64,000 nt of DNA from an uncultured Pelagibacteraceae bacterium (GTDB lineage Bacteria; Pseudomonadota; Alphaproteobacteria; Pelagibacterales; Pelagibacteraceae): assembly GCA_902542975.1 (NCBI GenBank), contig CACBWM010000001.1, positions 62,001 through 126,000 on the forward strand, read 5' to 3'. The position numbers were made by a program, and so were the translations under genes. This document shows, one piece after another, positions 33,181 through 41,634 of the stretch. The notes below the pieces were generated by a model. The model was not told the DNA's origin. It saw nothing but the letters and a program-made list of their open reading frames with translations, and did no database searches. How positions within the stretch are numbered: the stretch's first letter is position 1; every line of letters begins with the position of its first letter.

Positions 33181-34506
33181 TTAACAGTCTAGAGTATTCT
33201 GTCTTTCCCATTTTGTAATTGGTTTGGACTTATCAAATTTTTCGTTATCATTAAAATCTTTTAATTCCGAAGTCCTCAACTTGACATAACTTTTTATTAC
33301 TTCTTTTCCAAATGCTTTATTCATTTCTTTATCATTTTCAATTTTATCAAGAGAATCTTTTAGTTCATTTGGTAATTTAGAAAGGTTTGGATATTTTTTA
33401 TAATCCTCATACATATTACAAAAAAGAGGTTTGCCAGGATTAATTCTTTTACTTAATCCCTCTATTCCTGCAGCTAATACACTAGCTTGAAGTAAATAAG
33501 GATTTGCGGATCCATCCATAAGTCTTAATTCAAATCTTCCCGGATCAGGAACCCTTATCATATGTGTACGGTTATTTCCTGTATATGATATACTGCTTGG
33601 AGACCATGTGGCACCAGATTTTGTTGGTGCAGCATTTATTCTTCTGTAACTATTTATTGTTGGATTAAAAAAAGTAGATAAGGATGAAGCATGTTTCATG
33701 ATGCCTCCTAAAAAGTTATAAGCTGTCTTGCTTAGCCCAAGCTTATCATGTTTATCAAGAAAGATATTTTTCTTTCCTTTCCATAAAGAAATATGTGCAT
33801 GACATCCATTACCAGTTAAATTTTCAAAAGGTTTTGGCATAAATGTTGCTCTCAAATCATGCTTTTCTGCAATAGCTTTAACCATAAATTTAAAAAAAGT
33901 ATGTCTATCAGCAGTTTTTAGACAATCTGAATAATCCCAATTCATTTCAAATTGCCCGTTAGCATCTTCGTGGTCATTTTGATAAGGACCCCATCCCATT
34001 TCAATCATACAATCACATATTTCTTTTATAAGCTCATATCTTCTCATTAATGAAGACTGGTCATAACAAGGTTTAGATTGAGTATCTCTGTTATCTGCAA
34101 TTGCGTTCCCATCAGGAGAAATCAAAAAATACTCACACTCCACACCTGACTTCATGCTATATCCCAATTCAGATAATTTTTTTATTTGTTTTTTTAACAT
34201 CACCCTTGGTGAAGCATCGACTGGTTTACCATTCATCCATAAATCTGAAGCCAACCAACCAACTTCTTTATTCCATGGTAGTTGAATTAAACTGTCAGGA
34301 TCAGGTATTGCAAACATATCAGAATCAGCTGGTGTCATATCTAGCCAGGCTGCAAATCCAGCAAATCCAGCACCATTTACTTGCATATCTTTAATTGCAC
34401 GAGCAGGAACCAATTTTGATCTTAAGACACCAAATAAATCTACAAAACTTATCAAAAAATATTTAATTTTTTTTTGTTTTGAAATTTTAAATAAATTTTT
34501 TGCCAT
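33181..34506 (-). CDS. Glutamine synthetase family protein (GlnT / gamma-glutamylmethylamide synthetase-like)
   Basis: 441 residues of the glutamine synthetase superfamily. Catalytic blocks include 'VECEYFLIS' (metal Glu), 'NDHEDANGQFEMNWDYSD', 'GNGCHAHISLWKGKKN', 'NRTHMIRVPDPGRFELRLMDGSANPYLL'. The N-terminus 'KYFLISFVDLFGVLRSKLVPARAI' is like GlnT and GmaS, enzymes that ligate ammonia or methylamine to glutamate. Methylamine ligation (GmaS) is attractive because N-methylglutamate-synthase-type genes lie nearby. The second paralogue at 40098 is inside that operon and competes for the role. It is 17 bp downstream of a 54-residue membrane protein gene and 1 bp upstream of the PLP lyase gene. 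Confidence 0.85.
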   Translation of the reverse strand: MAKNLFKISKQKKIKYFLISFVDLFGVLRSKLVPARAIKDMQVNGAGFAGFAAWLDMTPADSDMFAIPDPDSLIQLPWNKEVGWLASDLWMNGKPVDASPRVMLKKQIKKLSELGYSMKSGVECEYFLISPDGNAIADNRDTQSKPCYDQSSLMRRYELIKEICDCMIEMGWGPYQNDHEDANGQFEMNWDYSDCLKTADRHTFFKFMVKAIAEKHDLRATFMPKPFENLTGNGCHAHISLWKGKKNIFLDKHDKLGLSKTAYNFLGGIMKHASSLSTFFNPTINSYRRINAAPTKSGATWSPSSISYTGNNRTHMIRVPDPGRFELRLMDGSANPYLLQASVLAAGIEGLSKRINPGKPLFCNMYEDYKKYPNLSKLPNELKDSLDKIENDKEMNKAFGKEVIKSYVKLRTSELKDFNDNEKFDKSKPITKWERQNTLDC

Positions 34507-34523
34507 CTAATAACGTAACACAA

Positions 34524-34688
34524 TTATTTAAAAAATGATAAAAAGAAATCTTTGTAATAAATTAAATTTACACCGATAATAATTAATATCGCTATAATTA
34601 CTCCATACTTTGCTTTTGGCCATGCAAGACGTGCCATTTTGCTAGGAGTTTTATTTTCGTTTTGATTATTTTCTTCAGAATTTTGCAT
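34524..34688 (-). CDS. Small single-helix membrane protein (54 residues)
   Basis: A hydrophilic, Asn/Glu-rich N-terminus ('MQNSEENNQNENKTPS') precedes one membrane helix ('YGVIIAILIIIGVNLIYY') and a short aromatic tail. I choose the ATG at 34688. A longer reading would start with GTG at 34706 inside the upstream terminator hairpin and translate its T-run into 'SFF', which is not credible. It lies 17 bp before the glutamine-synthetase-family gene and just after the terminator of the amt unit, so it probably heads a new transcription unit or is reached by read-through. Function unknown. Confidence 0.6.
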   Translation of the reverse strand: MQNSEENNQNENKTPSKMARLAWPKAKYGVIIAILIIIGVNLIYYKDFFLSFFK

Positions 34689-34689
34689 T

Positions 34690-34726
34690 AAAAAAAAAGA
34701 GGGCACAGTATTTCATGCGCCCTCTT
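34690..34726 (-). terminator. Rho-independent terminator after amt and small membrane protein
   Basis: On the minus strand a 7-bp stem (AGAGGGC with GCCCTCT, arms at 34719-34725 and 34698-34704) encloses a 14-nt loop. A run of eight or nine T follows on that strand. It ends the amt-containing transcript 8-10 bp after the stop of the gene at 34734. Confidence 0.85.
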
Positions 34727-34733
34727 AAAAGTT

Positions 34734-34955
34734 TTAACCGTCTGTTATATTGCTTTTCCAGTCGTTAGCACTTGGTTTTTTTCTGACAATTGCATTCATT
34801 TTACCATCTTCTTGTTTAGATGAAATAACATGCCAGCCAACCCAAATAAGAATTGCTATTATAACTAGCACTCCTTCCGAACCAACACCTGGATAGACAG
34901 ATCCTTGTACCTCAGAGGCACTTAAATGATCTATCCAATTTGATACTGTTGCCAT
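34734..34955 (-). CDS. Small membrane protein downstream of amt (73 residues)
   Basis: One clear helix around residues 27-46 ('EGVLVIIAILIWVGWHVISS') follows a mildly polar N-terminus, and a basic, hydrophilic tail ('KQEDGKMNAIVRKKPSANDW') comes after. The gap to the amt stop is 13 bp with a good GGAGG ribosome site, and a terminator follows, so it is the last gene of the amt unit. No GlnK-type PII gene is present here. A role as an accessory of the ammonium transporter is inference only. I do not recognise the family. Confidence 0.7.
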   Translation of the reverse strand: MATVSNWIDHLSASEVQGSVYPGVGSEGVLVIIAILIWVGWHVISSKQEDGKMNAIVRKKPSANDWKSNITDG

Positions 34956-34968
34956 TTACATACCTCCT

Positions 34969-36369
34969 TTATCTACTGGCCGAGACTACAGCTTTTTCGT
35001 CTTCTTTAGCCTCTTCCATAATTGTATAGTCAAGTCCTGCAAGTTCTACTTCTCTTGGTATTCTTAATTTACCCATTCCGTGAAGAACTTTTGCAATTAT
35101 ATATCCAGGAAGCATACCTAGTACAAAAAACATTATTATTGCACCGATAAACATTCCAAGAGGATTAATTGCTGCATAATTAGTTCCATCCCACATAGCA
35201 CCAACACTGTATCCAGATGAAGGATAACCATTTAAAACGAAACCACATATTACAAGACCAACAAATCCAGCATAACCATGAACAGCTACCGCTCCAACCG
35301 CATCGTCGATTTTATATTTTTTCTCGACCCAGTAATGCATTTTGTAAGCTATAACTACTCCGATCATACCGATTATCATTGATTGTATTGGATGATATAA
35401 ATCATTACCTGCAGATGCACATATTATTCCCGCAAGTCCTGATGAATAAGTCCAGAAAGGATCTCCCTTCGAGACCACATACCCTGCTAACAACCCTCCA
35501 GATAACGACATTAAAAAGTTCATCGTTATTCCACTAAGTGTGGTGGGAGTTAGGTAGATGTTCGTTGCAGTAAAGAAAGTTACACCTTCCATACCATATT
35601 CAGGTCCAAGATCATAAATCGGAACATTACATGCAGCGTAAAAGCCCCAAAAACCTGTATAGATTAAGAATAATCCAACAGTCACTAACCAAGGATTTCT
35701 TGGTCCAATGTTTCTTGGTTCTCCGCTAGATGAAAATTTTCCAATTCTTGGTCCTAAAACAATTAGAACACCTAAGGCAAAACCTCCGGCAATTGCGTGA
35801 ATTACTCCGGAAGCATAAGCATCGTGATATCCTAATATTTTTAACATCCATCCATCAAAATGCCATCCCCATGAAGCATCTATTGTCCAGAAAACAGATC
35901 CAATTGCAATTGCAAGTATTCCAAATGCAAAAGTAGTTATCCTTTCAATAACCGCTCCAGATACAATTGAAGCTGCAGTCCATGAAAATAATAAAAAGGC
36001 TGCCCAGAAGACACCCATTATATGATCATTAAGATTTACGGCCATCAATGCATTTGTAGGATTAGCAAGATCATTTCCACCAAATCCACCTCCAAGAACT
36101 AGACCAGTACTTTCGGTCATAATCGAGGGAGCTAATCCGGGTCCTGTTGGAAATGCCCAGTATATCCACCAACCAAAGAAAAACCATGTGACTGTTACCA
36201 GTGGTATCAGCATTGTATTTTTCATAAGAGTGTGTTGGTGATGTTTGTAACGAGATGCCCCAACTTCATACATACAGAAACCCACGTGGATCAAAAACAT
36301 AAGAACCACAGTTACCCAATAGTAAAATTCTGTAAATAAGGTTGTGAGAGCACCTAATTGATCAGTCAT
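34969..36369 (-). CDS. amt: Ammonium transporter (Amt family)
   Basis: A 466-residue protein with about eleven membrane helices. Amt landmarks include 'FLIHVGFCMYEVGASRYKHH' near the start, 'GWHFDGWMLKILGYHDAYASGVIHAIAGGFALGV' with the first pore His, and 'VAVHGYAGFVGLVICGF' with the second pore His. The classical 'DFAGG' signature region is replaced by 'DAYASGVIHAIAGG', a diverged version. It imports ammonium or methylammonium. A sigma-70-like promoter lies 29 bp upstream and the ribosome site AGGAGAGAG is strong, so it can be transcribed independently of the N-methylglutamate-synthase genes upstream. Confidence 0.93.
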   Translation of the reverse strand: MTDQLGALTTLFTEFYYWVTVVLMFLIHVGFCMYEVGASRYKHHQHTLMKNTMLIPLVTVTWFFFGWWIYWAFPTGPGLAPSIMTESTGLVLGGGFGGNDLANPTNALMAVNLNDHIMGVFWAAFLLFSWTAASIVSGAVIERITTFAFGILAIAIGSVFWTIDASWGWHFDGWMLKILGYHDAYASGVIHAIAGGFALGVLIVLGPRIGKFSSSGEPRNIGPRNPWLVTVGLFLIYTGFWGFYAACNVPIYDLGPEYGMEGVTFFTATNIYLTPTTLSGITMNFLMSLSGGLLAGYVVSKGDPFWTYSSGLAGIICASAGNDLYHPIQSMIIGMIGVVIAYKMHYWVEKKYKIDDAVGAVAVHGYAGFVGLVICGFVLNGYPSSGYSVGAMWDGTNYAAINPLGMFIGAIIMFFVLGMLPGYIIAKVLHGMGKLRIPREVELAGLDYTIMEEAKEDEKAVVSASR

Positions 36370-36397
36370 ATTTCTCTCTCCTATTAATAGTTAACAG

Positions 36398-36426
36398 ACT
36401 CTATGAAATTTTTTTTACGCTGACAA
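36398..36426 (-). promoter_or_regulatory. Predicted sigma-70 promoter of amt
   Basis: On the minus strand a -35 element TTGTCA (36421-36426) and a -10 element TAGAGT (36398-36403) are separated by exactly 17 bp. They match consensus at 5/6 and 4/6. The start of transcription would be about 22 nt before the amt ATG. Prediction from sequence only. Confidence 0.5.
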
Positions 36427-36485
36427 TTTTATTTTATTTATAAAAAGTAGAAGTTAATAATTATTTTATCAACTTGAAATTGAAA

Positions 36486-36896
36486 TTAGAATTTTAAATA
36501 TGCTTTTTTAAGGTCAACCAGAGGATGATTCGGGGACATTTGAAACTTTACCAATAATTCTCTAGCTATCATATCTCTATCCTGCTGATTATTAGGTAAT
36601 TTTATTTTACTTGGTATCGTTACCCAACCGTTAGCATTTCTATCGAATACAGCAGGTCTATTTTCTTCATATCCCATATGAACATCTTCTAACCAATTAA
36701 GATCATCCCAACCCATAGCTTCTATATATTTTTTTAAAAATGGAGTGAGTCGACTATAGTCAGGCAAAAGATTAACGTCATACCGATAGCCAATTGTTTG
36801 GCCAATCATTTTTTCTCTAGCAGTCTCTTTTTTCTTACCTAATTGACCTTTGATCTCTTTTGATTTGACTTTTTTCTTACCTTTTTTCTTTGGCAT
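36486..36896 (-). CDS. Conserved-looking hypothetical protein with lysine-rich N-terminus
   Basis: 136 residues. The first 30 are a lysine cluster ('MPKKKGKKKVKSKEIKG'), which could bind nucleic acid or simply be flexible. The rest is a compact acidic/aromatic part ('LPDYSRLTPFLKKYIEAMGWDDLNWLEDVHMGYEENRPAVFD') with a C-terminal helix ('RDMIARELLVKF'). No signal peptide or membrane helix. It begins 8 bp after the GlxD/MgsC gene and therefore is the last gene of the N-methylglutamate-synthase operon, with amt 116 bp downstream. Not recognised; the position suggests a role tied to that enzyme. Confidence 0.7.
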   Translation of the reverse strand: MPKKKGKKKVKSKEIKGQLGKKKETAREKMIGQTIGYRYDVNLLPDYSRLTPFLKKYIEAMGWDDLNWLEDVHMGYEENRPAVFDRNANGWVTIPSKIKLPNNQQDRDMIARELLVKFQMSPNHPLVDLKKAYLKF

Positions 36897-36904
36897 ATTT
36901 GCTA

Positions 36905-38296
36905 TTAGATTTTATGGAAATCTTTAACTCCTACTGTATGATTTGTTCCTGCAAGAGGCACTTTAGCTAAAGCAGAAGCCTCCATAGTTAATGCAGCCAT
37001 ATCTTCTGGCTCTAGCGAGTGAATATTTGTTTTTCCACATGCTCTAGCTAATAATTGAGCCTCCAATGTCATTGCATGCAAATAATTGTATACTCTTAAT
37101 GCTGCGTCATCAGGATTTAATCTTTTTCTTAATTTTGGATCTTGAGTAGCAACTCCTACCGGACATCTACCCGTGTGACAGTGATAGCAATGACCTGCGG
37201 GAACACCCATTTCTTTTTCAAAGTTAGATTCTGGTATTTCCTTGTTGCAATTTAAAGCCACCATTGCACCTGTTCCGATTGCAATTGCGTCTGCACCAAG
37301 TGCTAAAGCTTTAGCCATATCTGCTCCATCTCTAACACCACCTGCATAAATTAAAGTTACTTTTCCAGTTTTACCTACATCATCCAAAGCTCTTCTTGCT
37401 TCTCTAATTCCAGCAATTCCTGGGATACCTGTGTTTGCAGCTGCAATGTGTGGCCCAGCACCTGTTGAACCCTCCATTCCATCAAGATAAATTGAATCTG
37501 GATCACATTTTGCTGCCATCCTTACATCATCATACACTTTAGCTGCTCCAAGTTTTAATTGAATTGGCACTTTGTTTTTCGTTAATTCTCTAAGCTCTTG
37601 AACTTTTAAAGCTAAATCATCTGGACCCAGCCAATCAGGATGTCTTGCTGGAGATCTTTGATCTATACCTGCAGGTAGCGATCTCATTTCTGCAACTTGG
37701 TCAGTAACTTTTTGACCCATCAAATGACCACCCATTCCAACTTTTTGTCCTTGTCCAATAAATACCTCAATTCCATCAGCTAGTTGTGCATGGTGTGGGT
37801 TAAAACCATATCTTGATTGTATGCACTGATAAAACCATTTTTCTGAATATCTTCTCTCATCTGGTATCATTCCACCTTCACCAGAACATGTTGCGCTACC
37901 AGCCATTGTAGCACCTCTAGCTAATGCAGTTTTTGCTTCATAAGATAAAGCTCCAAAACTCATTCCCGTAATGTAAACTGGAATATCAAGCTCAATTGGA
38001 TTTTCACATCTTGGACCAATAATAGTTTTGGTCTCACATTTTTCTCTGTAACCTTCAATAACAAATCTTGTTAATGTTCCTGGCAAGAAAACTAGATCAT
38101 CAAAAGTAGGTATCTTTTTCATCAAAGCCATTCCTCTCATTCTGTATCTTCCTAATTCGGCTTTGATATGAATGTCGTCCATAACCTCTGGAGTAAAAAT
38201 AGCGTTGTGTCCTAACAAACTTTTGTTTCTTGAAGCTATTCCATTACCATTAGAATGTCCGTTTGATTTTCCATTACCATTTTTTTTCTTTGCCAT
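36905..38296 (-). CDS. mgsC: FMN-binding glutamate-synthase-type subunit (GlxD / N-methylglutamate synthase MgsC-like)
   Basis: 463 residues homologous to the central and FMN domain of glutamate synthase. 'YITGMSFGALSYEAKTALARGA', 'QLKLGAAKVYDDVRMA', 'IYAGGVRDGADMAKALALGADAIAIG' form the barrel and FMN site. The iron-sulfur cluster cysteines are in 'CYHCHTGRCPVGVATQDPKLRKRL'. With the next two genes it forms the three-part enzyme that makes N-methylglutamate from glutamylmethylamide-type donors in methylotrophs. The N-terminus carries a low-complexity Gly-Asn-Lys-Ser tract ('NGNGKSNGHSNGNG') not needed for catalysis. It starts directly after the GlxC gene. The GlxD name from rhizobia is equivalent. 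Confidence 0.85.
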   Translation of the reverse strand: MAKKKNGNGKSNGHSNGNGIASRNKSLLGHNAIFTPEVMDDIHIKAELGRYRMRGMALMKKIPTFDDLVFLPGTLTRFVIEGYREKCETKTIIGPRCENPIELDIPVYITGMSFGALSYEAKTALARGATMAGSATCSGEGGMIPDERRYSEKWFYQCIQSRYGFNPHHAQLADGIEVFIGQGQKVGMGGHLMGQKVTDQVAEMRSLPAGIDQRSPARHPDWLGPDDLALKVQELRELTKNKVPIQLKLGAAKVYDDVRMAAKCDPDSIYLDGMEGSTGAGPHIAAANTGIPGIAGIREARRALDDVGKTGKVTLIYAGGVRDGADMAKALALGADAIAIGTGAMVALNCNKEIPESNFEKEMGVPAGHCYHCHTGRCPVGVATQDPKLRKRLNPDDAALRVYNYLHAMTLEAQLLARACGKTNIHSLEPEDMAALTMEASALAKVPLAGTNHTVGVKDFHKI

Positions 38297-39151
38297 TTAA
38301 ATTGCTCCTTTTTTTTCTGTAGGTTCAAGAGCATCGTAATTCCAAAGTTTTTTTCCTGCTACAACTTTGGTCATCTTAGAAACATCGAAGTTTTCTCCGA
38401 TCTCCGCAACCTTTAATTTTCTTTTAAGCCAGTCTTGATCTGAATCAGTTAATTCAGCTTCGACAGCATCACTACCAAATGATCCAATTTTTCCACCTAC
38501 AAAAATTGTCCCATCATACATAGAATCTCCTAAATTTATTCCAACATCTCCAAGAATAATAATTCGCCCTCTCTGCATCATAAAACCTGTAAAAGCACCA
38601 GCATCTCCGCCAATAATTATTGTTCCACCTTTTTGATCAATTCCTGTTCTGGCACCTACGCTTCCTTTGCATATCAGATCTCCACCTCTAATTGCCGCAC
38701 CAAAACAAGACCCTGCATTTTTTTCAATTACTACTTTTCCTGCCATCATATTTTCTGCACATGACCATCCCACTCTTCCATTAATTCTAACAATAGGACC
38801 ATCCATTGATCCACACCCAAAGTAACCCAAACTACCTTCAAATATTAAATTTAATTTATTGAGAATTCCAACTCCCAAGCTATGTTTTCCCTGTGGGTTC
38901 TTTATTACAATAGTTCCGTATCCATCTTTCATTAATTCATCAATTTTTTTATTTGCTTCACGACAATCCATGTTCTTAACGTCAATCTCAGTTCTTTTAT
39001 TAAAATCTACATCATATGTCCCAAAGTAATAAAAATTCTCTGCCTCATCTGGATTAAAAAATTTTTGTTGTGTTTTTCCAGTTAAGACTTCTGTATGAAG
39101 TCCCATTGATTGAGCTTTACTTTTTTTTTCTGATGTTTTTAAATTTGCCAT
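38297..39151 (-). CDS. mgsB: GXGXG-domain glutamate-synthase-type subunit (GlxC / MgsB-like)
   Basis: 284 residues. The second half is a right-handed beta-helix of Gly-rich turns: 'YFGCGSMDGPIVRINGRVGWSCAENMMAGKVVIEKNAGSCFGAAIRGGD', then 'CKGSVGARTGIDQKGGTIIIGGDAGAFTGFMMQ' and 'GDVGINLGDSMYDGTIFVGGKIG'. This is the C-terminal domain of large glutamate synthase expressed as a separate protein, as in the three-gene N-methylglutamate synthase. It overlaps the upstream amidotransferase gene by 13 bp and abuts the FMN subunit gene. Confidence 0.86.
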   Translation of the reverse strand: MANLKTSEKKSKAQSMGLHTEVLTGKTQQKFFNPDEAENFYYFGTYDVDFNKRTEIDVKNMDCREANKKIDELMKDGYGTIVIKNPQGKHSLGVGILNKLNLIFEGSLGYFGCGSMDGPIVRINGRVGWSCAENMMAGKVVIEKNAGSCFGAAIRGGDLICKGSVGARTGIDQKGGTIIIGGDAGAFTGFMMQRGRIIILGDVGINLGDSMYDGTIFVGGKIGSFGSDAVEAELTDSDQDWLKRKLKVAEIGENFDVSKMTKVVAGKKLWNYDALEPTEKKGAI

Positions 39152-40080
39152 ACTTTAACTTCTCCATCAAAAGGATCATAAGTTTCGATTTCTTGTGGTA
39201 ATATTGATCTTATTGCAATTTCCTCTGACCCCATTGCAACTAAATCATCTGACTCATACAATACTAGTGGTTTTGCAGCCATTGTATCTTTCGCCATTCC
39301 TAGGCTATCTTTTGTAGCAACAAAATAAGTAAATACCCCATCTAAACCGACGAGAGATTCTTTCATTCCCTCTTCTAATGTAGCTCCATTTCTCATTTTT
39401 TCTGCAAGATATACAGCGATTAATTCAGAGTCACATTCTGACATAAATCTCATGCCCTTGTTTTCCAATACTCTTCTATTATTCCAATAATTTGTTAATT
39501 GCCCATTATGAACGACTGACACATCGCTAAAAGGATAACCCCAAAATGGGTGAGCAGATTTAATATCCACTCCCGATTCTGTTGCCATCCTAGCATGACC
39601 AATTGCATGTGTCCCGACAACTTTATCTAAATTATATCTGTTACAAACAACTTCAGCGTTTCCTAGATCTTTAATTACTTCTAGAGATTTTCCCATAGAT
39701 AATATTTCTACACCTTCAACACTTTCTATTTTTTGAGAAAATTCCATTAAATCTTTGTCATACTGAATTTCATATCGTAAAGAATAAGGAAGAATTCTAT
39801 CTTCTTTTATCACTTTAGCGCCTAGCTCAGAAAGATAAGAATCAACAATTTTTTTTCTTTCGTCATAAACTGATACATCTTCTTTTACTGAAGAACTTCC
39901 CTCTGCAACATTTTCACCAACTTTAAATCGCATTATGAAATTTTGACCGTCAGTTTTTCCGTATAGAGCGTATCCAGTTGAATCTTCTCCTCTATGCTTT
40001 AATGCTTGAAGCATACCTTGAAGTTCAAAACCAACGTTTGAAGTATTTCCTCTATGAATTAACCCTGCAATCCCGCACAT
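39139..40080 (-). CDS. mgsA: Class II glutamine amidotransferase subunit (GlxB / MgsA-like)
   Basis: 313 residues with the N-terminal nucleophile Cys2 in 'MCGIAGLIHRG'. The glutaminase features 'VVGTHAIGHARMATESGVDIKSAHPF' and 'SVVHNGQLTNYWNNRR' follow, with 'SECDSELIAVYLAEKM' further on. It should release ammonia or methylamine from an amide donor and pass it to the synthase subunits encoded by the next two genes. It lies 17 bp after the glutamine-synthetase-family gene at 40098, which fits the methylamine to glutamylmethylamide to N-methylglutamate route. Confidence 0.88.
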   Translation of the reverse strand: MCGIAGLIHRGNTSNVGFELQGMLQALKHRGEDSTGYALYGKTDGQNFIMRFKVGENVAEGSSSVKEDVSVYDERKKIVDSYLSELGAKVIKEDRILPYSLRYEIQYDKDLMEFSQKIESVEGVEILSMGKSLEVIKDLGNAEVVCNRYNLDKVVGTHAIGHARMATESGVDIKSAHPFWGYPFSDVSVVHNGQLTNYWNNRRVLENKGMRFMSECDSELIAVYLAEKMRNGATLEEGMKESLVGLDGVFTYFVATKDSLGMAKDTMAAKPLVLYESDDLVAMGSEEIAIRSILPQEIETYDPFDGEVKVWQI

Positions 40081-40097
40081 ATAATTTCCTTATTAAA

Positions 40098-41567
40098 TTA
40101 TGGTAAACAATCCAGATAAGTATCAAGATCCCATTGTGTTGTTGCACCAAGGAATTTTTCCCACTCATCTCGTTTGTACCAATTAAATACTTTATACATT
40201 TCATCTGGCATTGATGATTTTATTACTTCATCTTCTGCCAATCTATCTAAAGCTTCACCTAAACTTAGTGGAAGTTTTTTAACATCTTTACCAGCTTTTT
40301 GAGCTTCATATATATTTCTAGACTCTGGTTTAGCTGGTTTCATTTTTTTAGATATTCCCTCATCACAAGCTTTAAGTAATGCAGCACCTAATAAATATGG
40401 ATTATGCATAGAGTCAACTGATCTGTACTCAAATCTACCTGGAGCAGATACTCTTAGACCGCATGTTCTATTTTGATAACCCCAGTCAGCATATACTGGT
40501 GCCCAAAAACCTTGATCCCATAATCTTCTATATGAGTTCACTGTCGAAGAACCAATTGCTGTTAAAGCCGGTAAGTGTTTCATTATCCCTGCAATTGATT
40601 GTAATCCAATCTTTCCAGGCAATTGCATATCTTTAGTGTCAGGCATAAAAGTATTAGTTCCACCGGATACATAACTAAAGACTTCTTCTACACCTGGAAG
40701 TTTTTTGTTACCCAATTTGTTAACTGATACTTTTCCACCTTTCCATAAAGACATGTTGGTGTGACATCCACTTGCTGAAACTCCCATAAATGGTTTAGTC
40801 ATAAAGCAAGCTATAAGATTATGTTCTCTTGCTACTTGAGCACAAATTTGTCTATACGTAGATAATCTATCAGCATTTCTTAAAACATTATCAAATGTCC
40901 AGTTAAGCTCTAATTGACCAGGAGCATCTTCATGATCACCTTGGATCATATCAAGACCCATCGCTTTTGCGTATTCAATAACCTTCATAAACACAGGTCT
41001 TAATGATTCAAATTGATCAATATGATAACAGAAAGGTTTTGAGAAACCTTGTCCAGTTGGAGTTCCGTCAGGATTTTTTGTTAACCACATCATTTCAGGC
41101 TCTGTTCCAACTCTTAATTCTAATCCATGTTTCTTTTTGAACTCATTCATGAAAATTCTAAGATTACCTCTGCAGTCACTTGTTAAATGACCACCTGGAT
41201 TTTTTCTTTCTTCTCTATTTCTAAAACATGTAACAAAAACTCTTCCAACTCTCTTATCCCAAGGCAATTGAACAAAAGTTTCTGGATCAGGTATTCCTAC
41301 CAATTCCATAGCTTCTGGACCATAACCAATATAATTATTATGACGATCTAAAAATAAGTTTGCTGTTGCTCCATAAACCAATTGAAAACCTTTTTCTGCA
41401 GTTCTTTCCCAGTGGTCTGCTGGTATTCCTTTTCCAACAACTCTTCCAGTTACTGAAATAAATTGATAATAGATATAAGTAATTCCTAATTCGTTTATTT
41501 TTTCTCTAACTTTTTTGACGAGTTTAGCTCTACCTGGTTGGTTTACGTGTTTTTCAAGATCCGTCAT
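40098..41567 (-). CDS. Glutamine synthetase family protein in N-methylglutamate operon (GlnT/GmaS-like)
   Basis: 489 residues. Landmarks: 'VGTEPEMMWLT' (metal Glu), 'IQGDHEDAPGQLELNWTFDN', 'SASGCHTNMSLWKGGK', 'NRTCGLRVSAPGRFEYRSVDSMHNPYLLGAALL'. It is about 45 residues longer than the paralogue at 33181 and only moderately similar. Its position 17 bp upstream of the MgsA/B/C-type genes suggests it makes the amide (glutamylmethylamide) that the synthase uses. True glutamine synthesis cannot be excluded, and the assay would decide. The leader upstream (41568-41634) has a small TTTTCAG/CTGAAAA inverted repeat and a strong GGGGGAAG ribosome site. Confidence 0.82.
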   Translation of the reverse strand: MTDLEKHVNQPGRAKLVKKVREKINELGITYIYYQFISVTGRVVGKGIPADHWERTAEKGFQLVYGATANLFLDRHNNYIGYGPEAMELVGIPDPETFVQLPWDKRVGRVFVTCFRNREERKNPGGHLTSDCRGNLRIFMNEFKKKHGLELRVGTEPEMMWLTKNPDGTPTGQGFSKPFCYHIDQFESLRPVFMKVIEYAKAMGLDMIQGDHEDAPGQLELNWTFDNVLRNADRLSTYRQICAQVAREHNLIACFMTKPFMGVSASGCHTNMSLWKGGKVSVNKLGNKKLPGVEEVFSYVSGGTNTFMPDTKDMQLPGKIGLQSIAGIMKHLPALTAIGSSTVNSYRRLWDQGFWAPVYADWGYQNRTCGLRVSAPGRFEYRSVDSMHNPYLLGAALLKACDEGISKKMKPAKPESRNIYEAQKAGKDVKKLPLSLGEALDRLAEDEVIKSSMPDEMYKVFNWYKRDEWEKFLGATTQWDLDTYLDCLP

Positions 41568-41634
41568 TCTTCCCCCTTTGAATTTTCAGATCAAAAAGGT
41601 AACTGAAAAAAAAACGTTTGTCTACTTAGATAAA

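Noticed and set aside
34689-34706. GTG start at 34706 for the small membrane protein
   Set aside because: The extra codons are just the terminator stem and its T-run translated; ATG at 34688 is the sensible start.
41568-41634. Possible riboswitch in the leader of the glutamine-synthetase-family gene
   Set aside because: A short TTTTCAG/CTGAAAA inverted repeat exists, but no conserved riboswitch core was recognised and the leader is only 67 bp.
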